Shown: positions 51,863 through 63,485 of the stretch, one piece after another | How positions within the stretch are numbered: the stretch's first letter is position 1 | Layout: each line of letters starts with the position of its first letter | Assembly (NCBI GenBank): GCA_021464245.1 | Contig: JADCRB010000002.1 | Span: forward strand, 5,534,014 to 5,598,013 | DNA from: Carallia brachiata | Lineage: Eukaryota > Streptophyta > Magnoliopsida > Malpighiales > Rhizophoraceae | Direction: 5' to 3' | Length of the DNA: 64,000 nt | Notes under the pieces: model-generated | Databases searched by the model: none | Told to the model about the DNA's origin: nothing | What the model saw: only the letters and a program-made list of their open reading frames with translations | Made by a program: the position numbers and the translations under genes

Positions 51863-53174
51863 GGGGTAAATTACATTTTACACCATCTATTTATGGGGTA
51901 GTTACCACTTACACCAATGGTTTTCAGAAATTACAAAAAACATCATTTGACTAACGGAAAAAAGTCAATGCAAATAGAATTTGTAAAAAGAAAAAAATGT
52001 CCCCTATATATTTAAAAGATAGAAAACCTAATTTACATTTCACAACACAGCCGCCTAATGAAACTCTTCTTCTCTTTGGTAATTTTTTAGGTAATATCGA
52101 AACCATCTGTCGATCCAACACAAACCCAATGAAATCAGTACTTTTTTCGCTGAAATTTGTGAGTTTTTCGTAGTTCTTTTTCTTCCTTATGGATATATTG
52201 ATGTGTTTTTCTTCTTTTTCATTGATTCGAAAAGTGAGAGTTTTGTTCCAACTTGGTTCAATGGAAAGTAGTGTATGGTTTGTTTATAGCTTGCAAGGTT
52301 AGAGTTTTCTTCGATTTATGAACAAAATATAGTCTTATTATAGTTTTGGTACCACTGACATGTTTGAAAGTAATTGTTTATTCAATGGGGTTAGCTTTTT
52401 GGGTTTGTTTTTGAGAAAAGTGGGGTCTGAGAGCTTTTTTGTTGATTAATTTGTTAATTGTCGTGGGTTTGTATCTAGTGCCATTATTTTAACTTTATTG
52501 TTCAACTTTTATGGACAGAGGGAAGCAGGATGTTGACGTTCAGTTTGGAGCCAAGGAAGAGAGAGATGATATAGTCGACAAAGATTTACCCACGTTCATT
52601 GATATCATGTGGATGTGTAAGAAATTGTTCGATATGGAGAAGAGAGGATTTGGACTAATGAGTCAAAGAGACTTACGAATTAGTAGTGAAATGGAGTTTG
52701 TGCTTCATAGTTAATTGAGTTTGTGCTTGCTTGGGACATATTTGCTGCAGGTGGGTAGGAGAAGCAAAAGGTTGAAAGGCTAAAAGAAAATTGAAAATTT
52801 GAAGAAGAAAGTACTAATTTTGTTGTGAAAAGCTTATGAGATTTGAGATTGTTGAAGAATTTTTATAATCGTCCTTAAATTTCTAGCTTTGGTGATTTCT
52901 AGTCACTGGTTTCATTTGTCTTGTATGTGGATTTGTGTACTTTTACAATCTAAACGATCATTTTAGGTTCAGATATAATTGAGGGCATTGTTGTCACTTT
53001 TGGACATTTATAATGGCAGTATTGTAATATAATCAAACTTTAACTAACGGCAGATGACTATATGGTGTTTTTTGTTACCGGAAATATAACTACATGGTGT
53101 TCTTTGTAATTTATGAAAACCATTGGTGTAAGTGGTAATTACCCCTAAATAGATGGTGTAAAACTTAATTTACC
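51863..53174. mobile_element. Non-autonomous Mutator-like element with 9-bp target duplication
   Basis: 1312 bp with inverted ends of about 100 bp. The left end reads GGGGTAAATTACATTTTACA and the right end, complemented, GGTAAATTAAGTTTTACACC. Both continue with CCACTTACACCAATGGTTTT. The target duplication AATTCAAAT is perfect (51854-51862 and 53175-53183). The interior has no transposase. It holds a less AT-rich segment with an ATG-started frame at 52511-52714 (67 residues, not recognised), so it could carry captured host sequence like a Pack-MULE. Confidence 0.8.
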
Positions 53175-53183
53175 AATTCAAAT

Positions 53184-54288
53184 GCATTGAATATTATTGT
53201 TTTAAATTTTACAAGTGAATAAATTGTTTAAGTGATGTCAATTTATTTAACATATATTAACCAAGCAACGACAGAAGTTATATTTAAAATATGATTAATA
53301 TAGAAAAATATCACCAATTTTACTTAAAATAATAAATTTAACACACAATAATTTTATATGAATAAAATTTATCAATTTCGATAACAGATTAATCTCACAT
53401 CATCAAAACAGATAAATTTTGAAATTTCACAGTATATTAGATTTGTTACTTTAAATAAAATTAATATTAAATTTATTATTTTTACAAGTTAATATTAATT
53501 TATAATGTTAAGTAAAATTAGTGATATTTTTGTATATTAACTCTTTCAAATAAGCCACTTATTTTTTTTACTTTTTTTTTTCACATGATCTTAAGTAAAT
53601 AATAGGATGTTCATCAAACCACTAAATATAATCAAATCGAACTAATTGCAACGCAACCAAAATCATCAAACTGTTGAAGAAATGGTTGGACATAGAATGG
53701 GTCTTACAAACAATAAATAATTGCAATTTATAGTTTGGTTGTCAGCCCGGCTTTGGAATCGGAAGGGTGTATTCAAATGGAATCTTCCAAGTACATATGG
53801 AAGAGCCATTTGCGTTCTGCTTTCTAAGAATATCTTTGAGATACCGCGCCTTGTACGGTGGAGATAGTATAGAGCCCTCTGATCACAAGTTTGAATTTTA
53901 TTTAATCACGTGATGAAATTAAATACATTGATCTTTGAGGGCTGTGAATGGTTTAGGAAGGTTATTGAAATTATGAGATTTGTTCAATTATGAATTAAAG
54001 GTGGATAATCTGTTGGTAACGTATAATTTTTTTTTAGGAAGCTTACAGCATCACCTTCACTTACTTATTTTGAGGGTATTTGATTTTATTGATATTGCTT
54101 TTACTGTCGTTATTTTAAAAAGTAAAAATTGAAGTGTTTAATAAAAATTTTTAATTACTGTTGAAATCATATTTTTCTCTAATCAGCAGCTATTAAAAAA
54201 AAGTAAACCAAGCCTATTTTTTAAGGGAATCAGCCTGCTGATGACTTTTAATTTTACAAAAATATCCTTGTACGCACAAGAAGTTATT
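53184..54288. other. Intergenic; no supported gene
   Basis: AT-rich sequence without recognisable frames or element ends. Confidence 0.4.
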
Positions 54289-54296
54289 TCTTATTG

Positions 54297-55126
54297 CAGG
54301 ATGCAAGGACACAGATACAAGATATAAACACGACATAACACTAATACGGAACATGAAAACTCTAAGAAAATAATAATATGGATACGGTTATAAAGTATAT
54401 TAAATATTATATATATATTATATATATATATATGTAATTTCAATATTTTTTTAATAATTAAAAAAATTTTATATAGTTTATAATAATAATTATTATGGTA
54501 TTTTATGATATAATTTATATTTTGTTTACAATTTTTTTAAAAAATATTATATATGTGTGTGTGCGTGAATATATATGTATATATAACAAAACATTTAAGC
54601 AAATAATATATATATGTGTATGTGTATAATATATTAATTAAAATATCAAATACATATAAAATTGTTTAACACATGTATTAAAAATGTTCAACACGTGAAT
54701 TAAAAGTGTCTGATCGTGTGTCTGAATTTTTTTTTTTTTGTTATACACGTTTCAGAATATCCGATACGTGTTTGAAGAGTGTCGTGTCCGACACATATGC
54801 CTAACATATACACTTATTATTTTAGAAGTGTCTATGCATCTTAGGGTGTGTTTGTTTGTAGTAAAAAATTTTGCAAAAAATATTTTCCTCATTTTTCAGT
54901 ATTTGTTTTATATAAAATATTTTATAACGAAAAATTTTGGGAAAAATTTTAAAATTTTTAAGAAAAATAACTTACGCTTATTTTGAATTGAAATTATTTT
55001 TTAGAAAAAATATAAAGTATACTTTAAGTGAGTGATAAGAGAAAATCATTATTTTTACTGTAAATATTTCTCCCTTAAATATTTTATAAAAATAAGTTAT
55101 TTTTTAACAAACAAATGAACATTTAG
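54297..55126. mobile_element. hAT-type MITE, copy 2, interrupted by another MITE
   Basis: Related to 39377-40037: it begins CAGGATGCAAGGACACAG and ends GCATCTTAG, with the same TG/AT-rich middle and the same TGTCCGACAC-type right half. Copy 2 is more diverged. Its 8-bp flanks, TCTTATTG (54289-54296) and TCTGATTG (55127-55134), differ at one base and only pair up if the 275-bp MITE at its right end is counted as a later insertion. Confidence 0.7.
54845..55119. mobile_element. 275-bp hAT-type MITE, copy 2 (nested)
   Basis: It has the same length and closely similar sequence as 7501-7775, starting GGTGTGTTTGTTTG. It sits in the last bases of the larger MITE, whose end CATCTTAG (54837-54844) reappears as CATTTAG (55120-55126), the target duplication with a one-base loss. 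Confidence 0.7.
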
Positions 55127-55134
55127 TCTGATTG

Positions 55135-57097
55135 GCCTATCATTAATAATGAAACACGGAGAGAGTGTGGCAGAATGAGATAGAAGAGAAATAGGAATGG
55201 AGGTCCCACTATTTAGAAATAATTTTTTTTGTTATTTTTATTATAATAAAAATTGATTAAAAAAATCTCAACTTATGTGTATTTTTCTATTGTCTTAGTT
55301 AGTGAGGATTTTTTTTTATTTTATATTGTATAAACGGTAACTTACAAAATAAAAAATATTATATTTTTTAAACATAATGGTAATATTTTTTTTGGTGTAA
55401 ACAATAAGCAAAATTTTTTATACATTTATTTTAAATTATAGTTGATTTTCAAGTCATGCAAATTTCTATTTACAAACACGTTACAAAATTAGTGTATATT
55501 AACTAAGTTTAAAAGATTATTTATTATAACAAAATAAAAAACGAATGTCTAAAATTATCATTTTATTTTTTAATAAATAATAGTAATATTAATTTAACTA
55601 AATATTAAAATTTATTTTACCCGTATGTAATACTAAAATAATAATCAGTAATTAATAATAATTAATAAAAATAATTCAAACACCCCTTTATTGATTAAAC
55701 AAAAAAGAACATATTTGAGATAAATGTAGTCTCTTGGTTTTTTTTTTTTTTGGACAACATAGTCTCTTGGTTAATTCATATATATTGTAGCCACCAAATA
55801 AGTAGTATGGTAGTCAACTACTATGATTTAATACCATTGAATGCAATTTCTTATTGGATAGATGTTTTTTTTTTTTTTTTTTCCTCTTATACTGCCTTGT
55901 GCTCATGTGATTGAGATAAAACTGCCCAAAATCACCAACCCCACCAACTGAAACAACAATAAACAGTTACTAAAATTATTGTCGTCTTATTCAAAACAGC
56001 AAAAGAGCCTAGAGATCACCGATAAAGGTGGCTGGAGGGCCTTCAAGGTGAAAGATATAGTCTTGCAAGCGTTGGCTTTCTATACTGTCAAAAACGTCTA
56101 TCAAAGGTATGACAGATACCAAACTTTGCCAAATTGACAGGACATCAAACTTCAGTAAAATAATTTATTAAATACACAATAATTTAAATTATTAAATTAA
56201 AAAAATACATTAAATTTTAAAAAAATAAATTAATTATTAAATATTATTAAATTAAATATTTTTTTATATATTTCACTAAATATATCTATCTAATCTTATT
56301 TATCTTAACATTATTCCTGCAATTGTATGAACACAGTTTAGAAAGAAAGCGAGGGAGAGTGAGGGAGTGGGAACAACAATATATACAGCTTATTGTAACT
56401 TATAATACAAAGACAATCACCTCATGAAATATCAGTAAATAAAAGTTTATACCTTATCTTTTAGATTTCAGAAGATGTTTGAAAATGGTGGGAATGAAAA
56501 CAGTTAGTACTTTACAGTTCAATCAATCTGTTAATTACCAAAAAAAATAAAAAAGAGCATTATTATGGAACTCACCTCTAATAGGACATAAATATACACG
56601 TAACTTATTAAAAAATATTTAATAATTTATTTTTTATAAATTTAATTATTTAAGAGCATATATACTGTATATTACATATACTTAATAAAATTATGCTTTC
56701 TAAGATTTCTAAAAAAAAAAAAAAAAAACAAGAAGAAGAGAGAAAGAAAGAAATGAAAACGCGCGCGCGCGCAAGAATTACACAAATGTGGTACTAGTGT
56801 TTCTTTTGCCACAGCAAGTCATTAAGAGCCCTTCTCTAGGGCTTTTTCAAAGGTAAAATTAAGGAGCCATATATATACACAACATCCCATATTCCCATCT
56901 GCCTTTTTCAGGCGAACCAAGATTAACTTGCATACTATCCCTTGTTATTCCATTTTTTTTTCCACCACATATATTTGATATTTCCCTGGCATTAGCTTCC
57001 AAATTTAAATACATTACATAAATGGTTCTTCAATCCTAGTTAAGTTACAGAGACACTGATTTTATGTTCTTATTTTTTTAGATGTCTCTTTCTCAGC
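55135..57097. other. Intergenic and 3' flank of the TFL1-like gene
   Basis: AT-rich sequence with T and A homopolymers and a short GC alternation (56760-56772). A right border (AATTCAAACACCCC near 55673-55686) inverts the GGGTATTTGATTTT at 54074, which suggests a further diverged element around the MITE pair. The last 300 bases before 57098 are probably 3' untranslated sequence. Confidence 0.35.
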
Positions 57098-58230
57098 TCA
57101 ACGTCTCCTTGCAGCTGTTTCCCTCTGAGCATTGAAGAACACAGCAGCAACAGGCAGGCCAAGCTCATTTTCTTCTGCAAAATTCCTTGTGTTGAATTTG
57201 TCCCTTGAGAAATTAGCATTCACTGTTTGCCTTCGTTCTGCTTGAACAGAAGAAACACAAACCTGTGGATCCCTATGTTTGGCCTTGGCATCTCATAGCT
57301 CACCACTTCCCTTCCTGTTCTTTTTTTTTTTTTTTTCCCAAGAAAAATGAAATTCAGAAAAAAAAAACCCCAAAAAATATAACCCTTTTTCTCCAAAGGG
57401 ATCTAGTGTAGGGAAGAAGAGACTTACCAAATGTGGCATCTGTGGTGCCTGGGATGTCTGTCACTATCCTGTAAGATATGGTCAAATCAAGCTCAAATGG
57501 TAAGCATATGTTTACCTATGTATGTATCTGAGTTAGCTGTCCTTTTACTTCCATTTTTGTTCTCTTTTTTTTTTTTTTGTACCTATGATTTGTAAAAATC
57601 AGTACTTGCTCCCTGAAAATTTTTTCCTCTCTATCTGAGAGGTTGAAATGATGGTTTTTTCGAAGGTATGCCACTCTCATATGATTACACATGAATTCCC
57701 ATTTAATGGATTTGGGGTATATTTGTGTTGTGTAGCCACATGGGATAATTTGAGTAGGCAGGAAAACCCCAGTTCAAACAATGCACAAAAATGGAGGATT
57801 TCATTTAACAAAGCTAGAGATTAGACAGAGTTTGCTAGGTTATACCAGTGTACATGTTCTCTCAGGTAAGGATCACTGGGACCAGGAACATCTGGATCTG
57901 TCATCACCTGTGTAATCATAGTAGAGAAAAAATTTAATTTCTAAACTCTAACTACACCACTGGTCTAATCTCACTGCATTTTGCAACAGCCCAAGATAGA
58001 TTTCAGGGAAGAGAATCCCCACACACCAGTGTGAAAAATGATCTCATATCGCCCCCATGAACCTCAACCTTTGGTTTGTGTATAACAGCAGATGGAAAGA
58101 ACTCATGGCCATTGTAGACCTGCTTGTTGGTGTTGAAAGTGACTGTCATCTTCACACTTGGAGTGAAGTAGTCAATGACATCACCAATTACCCTTCCCAC
58201 CACAAGAGGTTCTGTTGACATGTTTGCCAT
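57098..58230 (-). CDS. TFL1: TERMINAL FLOWER 1-like PEBP protein, exon 4 frameshifted
   Basis: Phosphatidylethanolamine-binding family protein of the TFL1/CEN clade; relatives bind FD-type bZIP factors and repress flowering. Four exons have GT-AG borders: 58230-58027 (204 bp), 57907-57846 (62), 57468-57428 (41) and 57314-57098 (217). The 62- and 41-bp exons are the family's exact sizes. The start ACCATGG (58230) is the first ATG. Motifs are DPDVPGP (72-78), with REHVHW carrying His86 at the position that is Tyr in FT and His in TFL1, and GIHRF (117-121). Near 57236 a base is missing after CAG (Gln128), so the frame runs N-E-G-K-Q then stop (57222-57220): 133 residues. In the shifted frame the rest of the expected protein follows, to the family end [15 protein letters not shown] and stop at 57100-57098. 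The intact length would be 174 (TFL1 has 177). Either a real loss-of-function allele or a base-call error. Confidence 0.93.
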
Positions 58231-58430
58231 GGTCAGCAAGGCTTTTGAGTACTGTTGTAGGAAGGGGAGGGTGGGGACTAATTCAGAGAAAGTTAGAATG
58301 AAAAGTTTGGAGAAAAGAAAATCCTGTGGTTGGACGGTAAAAGCTGATTGGCTTTATTTTTTTCTTTTTTTTTTTTTTTTTTTCCTGCTTTAGAAGATCT
58401 ATGTTGGGGGAATGATAAGGATGGAAACCC

Positions 58431-58443
58431 CATATATATAGGG
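58431..58443 (-). promoter_or_regulatory. Candidate TATA box of the TFL1-like gene
   Basis: On the minus strand CCTATATATATGG lies about 200 bases upstream of the start codon. That would give a leader of roughly 170 nt containing an A-rich tract. Confidence 0.5.
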
Positions 58444-61400
58444 TACATAGGGAACTCGTTAACTCAGTTGAGATCAAAAGAAGCCCAGGCAAACTAAGTG
58501 GAGGTACAAAAAAGTTTGAAAAGTGGTACATAAAGAAACTTAAACTGAAAAAAGCAACATACAGAATCTTTCCATTTCTTTTGGTCTAATCAGCACCCTT
58601 ATATCTGCAGCTAGATTACAGAATTTACCAGTAACAGGCACCATAATTTTTGTAGGCTGATTCTCAGACCTATTCACGGCTTCAACTTTGGTCTAGACAT
58701 GTTTTATTTTTTCTTGAGTTATACGTGTAATTGATGGATCTAAGTGTTTACCTAATGATTATAGCTTAAGCTCCTGATGAAATCTTTGTTGACAACATTT
58801 TTCTTCTGTAATCTACTACAAGAATATTAGAATTTAAATTTTTGTTTTAGAAGTCAGAACTCAAGTTCTAATTTTGGGAGAGACTGTGTGTGAGATTTAT
58901 AAGAAGATAAGAGTTGCCCTTATACGGGTCATAGCCTAATAAATCTTTTTAATGATTAAAAAAAAAAAAAGCAAAAATTAAATCATGATCCTAAACTAAG
59001 TTTTTAAATCTAAGAAGTGAAATTCGGTAATCTACATGTGTACTTGGAGCAAACATTTGCTAACGAACCTTCATTCTTAAGAGAATTGTACTTAAACCAT
59101 ACAAATGTGACGTTATGGATGCAAGAATCTTACTTGGAAATAGCATACTTTATTTATTTATTTATTTTGTTGCAATCAAACAGTGATATTATGATCGTGC
59201 AGCATCCTTTTCGAAATAAAACTTTATGATAAAATGAAGAGTACTATATATATTCACTTTTCAGTAGGGCATGTCTTGAGTTTCACATTCAAATACACAC
59301 ACACACACACACACGACACACACACACACACACTAAAAGATACTTATAGACAAAACAAAATGAAATACATTTTCACCTCACTTCATCAACAATCAAATTT
59401 TGATTTGAGACATTGCAGGCTGATATACAAGGCTTGCTTTTGGTGACTGGTTTAATCACAGAACAGACATTCACGTCAAATAGCGGGAGTTTCTCCATCG
59501 TAACAATAATGAGCGATACTAAGAACAAGTTATAGCTCGTGATATTAGAGTCATCCTCACTAGTTAAGATCTGAGTATGAATCTCACTCAAAATCAATTA
59601 ATTTAAAGAGACCAACTGCATAGATTGAGTAAATAGATTGAAAAAACTGACCTAAACGATACAATATAATCGACTGATTGAATTGTACAACTAAATATTT
59701 ATAAAATATAACAAAAATTAATACTTCTGTATAATTTTATCAAATTTTATTATTAAATTATCATTTAATTGTATAATTTAATCAATAAATTATACTTTAA
59801 TCTTCTCAATCAATTTCTCCCATCGATTTTCTCAGTCCGTCTATCTTTTTCATAATTTAAAAGGGCACGGATATGCTAAGAGGGCTTGGGTACTTGACAT
59901 GTCATTAGATGCTCTAGCATGCCATGACCGTGGTCCACAATTAATGACATGTCGAGTACCTTTCCGTGCCAGTAATCTTCTTTGGACCTGCGTATGTGTA
60001 CTTTAAATCTGTTTATTTATGTCAAAGAATAGAGCTTGCAAACCAGGAGAAATAAAAGATAAAATGTACAATTTCGATCTTAGACGATTTGGTGTACTGC
60101 ATCCGAGATATATCAGTATTATGGCCAAAGTCTATTATGGAAAACAGGCTGGACTAAAGTCAGATTATAATGGTTAAAGTGGAGGTCTTAATATTCAAAG
60201 GCATTAGGTTCAAGTATCACATTTAACTTACCCATATAAATATATGCTAATTGTTGTATTTACGTTTTTTTTTTTTCCGTATAGTAAACACCCATTTTTA
60301 TTTCGCATGCAGAATTGATTTACTTTTTTATTTCACTCCATTTTTTTCTTCTCTCAAATTTGGTGGTAGAACTAATTTAAAACAATCAATTAGCAAATGC
60401 CTAAATTATATACGCATATATAGCAAAAAAAAAAAAAGCACCACTTCTGATCTAAAAAAAAAAATAAATGGATGCCAAGAAAAGTGGCAATATGGCAGAG
60501 ATAAAGGATTCTGCCAGTCCATGATAATTAAGTTAGAAAAATAGAAACCAATGAATATTTCTCCTTACCCCTTTTTTTAATTGCAAATGGTTATTTATTT
60601 ACACAAAAAATATAAAGAGCCATGGAAAAAGTAAGACACGTGCTAATACATTGCAATTGACTTTTTTTTGGTAAATAAATGTTTTTTTTCTTCAACAAAA
60701 ATAAAAATATTTTTTCATTTGTTAAAGCGTCTAATTACAAATAAAATAATCGAGTACAATATGACAGCTCAACATCTCACTTTCTGTAATTATATAATTG
60801 GATTCTTATTTAGTTAAATATATGTGGAAAAAAATTTATAGATAAGAAAGGGAACGCAAATTAATTGTCGAATTAAATTATTAAAATTAATAAAATTAAC
60901 ATATTTTTTATTAATTTTTTATTATAAATAATAATTATTTAATTATATAATTCAATTGATCGATTATTTTATAACTCTTTTTTATCTATTTATTTTTTAG
61001 CCACCCAACACGAACTCTTCTTATTTATATTTGGGCACGTTACACTTGTCAGATTAGCTGGGGTCCCACACACCGAACTTGTCGTTGTTAACATAAATTA
61101 TTGAGATTATTGAAGAACACTGTCGTATTTTTGAATAAAAGATTATTTAAAACGTTGTGTGGATGGAATTGATTATATTTAGTTTGTAATTATTTTGATT
61201 TTAAGCATAATAAAAAAAATTATTATTATTTTTTTACACATAAAATTTATTTCGTTGCACATCAAATTTAATTAATTATATTCAGACAACATTTCAGACA
61301 ATTTTTATTTTGAAAATATAACTTTTTTGATTATGGAAAAAGAATGTTATCGGATCCTGTTAAGACATTCCAAGTCTGCCAAAACTACATAAAACCTTTT

Positions 61401-61960
61401 GTATATATTAAGAGTAAAGGGAAAAAGAGAAATTCCCCAGATAGCTGTTGCAAGAACATTTCTATATATATCATGAAATCAGCATATTGCTACATTGGGA
61501 AATATTCTTTTGATCATTATATTTGGAAATATTCTTATGAGAAGTTTGGGACACAAAGTACCTCAACCAGAACCCCACAAACAAAGGCTAGGCAATGCTT
61601 TGCTGGAGTCATGTCAAGAAAGAGATTCAATTCAATGGGGAGTTCTTCTTCTATTCCATGCTTTGCAAGTGGGGAGAGTGGATTGCCATTTATGGAAACC
61701 AAATAAATCTCTTTTCTTCATATTCTTGGCTGGACTGCATGTTAATGTTAACTACCAAACTCCTGATTGCATTTTTAATTTTCGCTGGCATCTTTGGCTT
61801 GTACGTTTCACATTGTTCAAAAGCTCATTGCTTACTTTCAACATCATATAGTTTTTAGGTCTGCGCGAGTGAATGCTTTGTATTTTCTGTATACTAACAT
61901 TACACTTGTGAGGCTGATTAGTAACGAAGATGTTGCTATATATCATTAGCATTTTGAGCT
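58444..61960. other. Upstream of the TFL1-like gene; intergenic
   Basis: The first 1-2 kb is presumably the TFL1 promoter. A CA microsatellite (59295-59333) is interrupted once by G. At 61344-61860 the sequence is less AT-rich and three overlapping plus-strand frames of 87-120 codons are open, one ending in a hydrophobic segment (KLLIAFLIFAGIFGLYV). None is recognised, and transcription evidence would be needed to call a gene. Confidence 0.35.
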
Positions 61961-61968
61961 TATACTTG

Positions 61969-62443
61969 TGTAAGTATAAGAGATACAAATCCTACATTGA
62001 AAAAGAAGAATAAACAATATATATAAGTGTACCTAAAAGATCTACATATAATTCAAATTTTAAAATTTTAGATAAAATGTAGTATCTAAAAATTTATTTA
62101 AGTGTTGCTTGCTTATGTAAAACTTCACGTGGTATCATAGCTCAAATCTAGTTACGCCCCTCACATTTAATTATGAATTAATTGTGAACTTTTAGAGCTT
62201 AGGAGAACTTTGTTTGTTCAAGTTTCCAGCTTAAGTGATCTATGTTTTGCTTCATGTTATGCTTCCAACACAAGTGAGCTAAAATTTCGTATAAGGGGCA
62301 TATTGAAATATAAGATATAAAATTCATATTGTAAAGAAAAGAAAGAGTATATCAGTATATCAATAATTTAAGTCTTAAAATTTTAAGGAAGATGTAATAT
62401 TTAAAAATCCATCAAATGTTACTTAATTTGGCAAATCTTTACA
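61969..62443 (+). mobile_element. TRIM-like mini LTR element
   Basis: Two similar segments of about 150 bp lie in the same direction (61969-62127 and about 62301-62443), sharing strings such as TTAAAATTTTA and TGTAGTATCTAAAAAT versus TGTAATATTTAAAAAT. The first is followed by TGGTATCATAGC (62130-62141), one base from the initiator tRNA-Met primer site. The second is preceded by AAGGGG. There is no coding capacity. Borders are approximate, and no target duplication was seen. Confidence 0.5.
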
Positions 62444-62474
62444 ATATTGATATTAAATGATATCAGTGCCTCAT

Positions 62475-63480
62475 GCTATTGTTTCAAATATGGTAGGGAA
62501 ATGTTTGCTTGAAAACTTTTATTTTCATGTTTATGTTTATGTTTTTATTAAATACATTTAGAGTTGAAAACGAACTGACACGTTTATTAAGAGTTTGGTG
62601 GTTTGGTTTGATATATAGGAATTTGTTACATAAATGACCAACACTCAAGTGTAATCTGAAAACTCTTGTAATAAACAGTCAAAACTGAACAATGACACTA
62701 TCGGTTCACTTAAACTCATAAAATAACTTGTTTAAAGGCTTGCTTATAAAGTCATTAAAAAACTTGTTCAATGTATTATTTGAGTAGATTAATAGTTTCT
62801 TTTTCAAATGATATATTATGTATATACAGTTATATAATAAAACTAAACACTTGTTTTTTAATGGATTAACTTTAGTAAAGTAGAAGTTTGTGTCATTTTA
62901 ATTTTATTCGTAACAATACATTTTTTATTATTTATAATAATATTGCAACATTAAACTAGCTATAGTGCAAAATTTAAAAACTCGATCAGATAAAAGTGAA
63001 GTTCATCTCATTGGCTAAATGGCAACGAAATTGAGGCTCATTTTTAGACTCGGTTCATTAACTCAGGTTATTTGAAACCTTACATATATATTGTACAAGC
63101 ATTTAACCTCCAAATATATATTACTAAAAAGACGTTTATGGAAGTGAGATGATGGATTAACATGACTACATCCACTAGTCATTTTTCTTAGTGCGTGGAA
63201 TGAAAAAATAATAGTAGTACTTTACAATTAAATTAAAAATTATTACAAGTTTGTGTTTATGAGGACACAACGAGACTAAATAATTATAATATATCTCATA
63301 TTAAATGGTAAATCATAAATTTAACCTCATCTTCATGAGGAATAGTGTTTCTACTCCCTTCAATGTCGGGCCAGTACAGAGGATAGCAGTAACAAGTCCC
63401 AACATACAGAACAATAAGTCTGTGTGCTGTAGGGGTGTAACCTGAAGTAGTCTATTATAACCACAATTAAAATTATTTTG
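62475..63480. other. Intergenic between TRIM-like element and viral sequence
   Basis: AT-rich, with GAACTTG/CTTGTTTAAAGGCTTG-type dispersed repeats similar to 26590-27080. The last 150 bases could be leader sequence of the pararetroviral copy, but no primer-binding site was seen. Confidence 0.3.
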
Positions 63481-63485
63481 AAATC

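Noticed and set aside
58003..58239. Longer N-terminus and read-through end for TFL1 exon 1
   Set aside because: The codon at 58239 is TTG, not ATG, and the residues after Leu68 are intron sequence starting at a GT donor.
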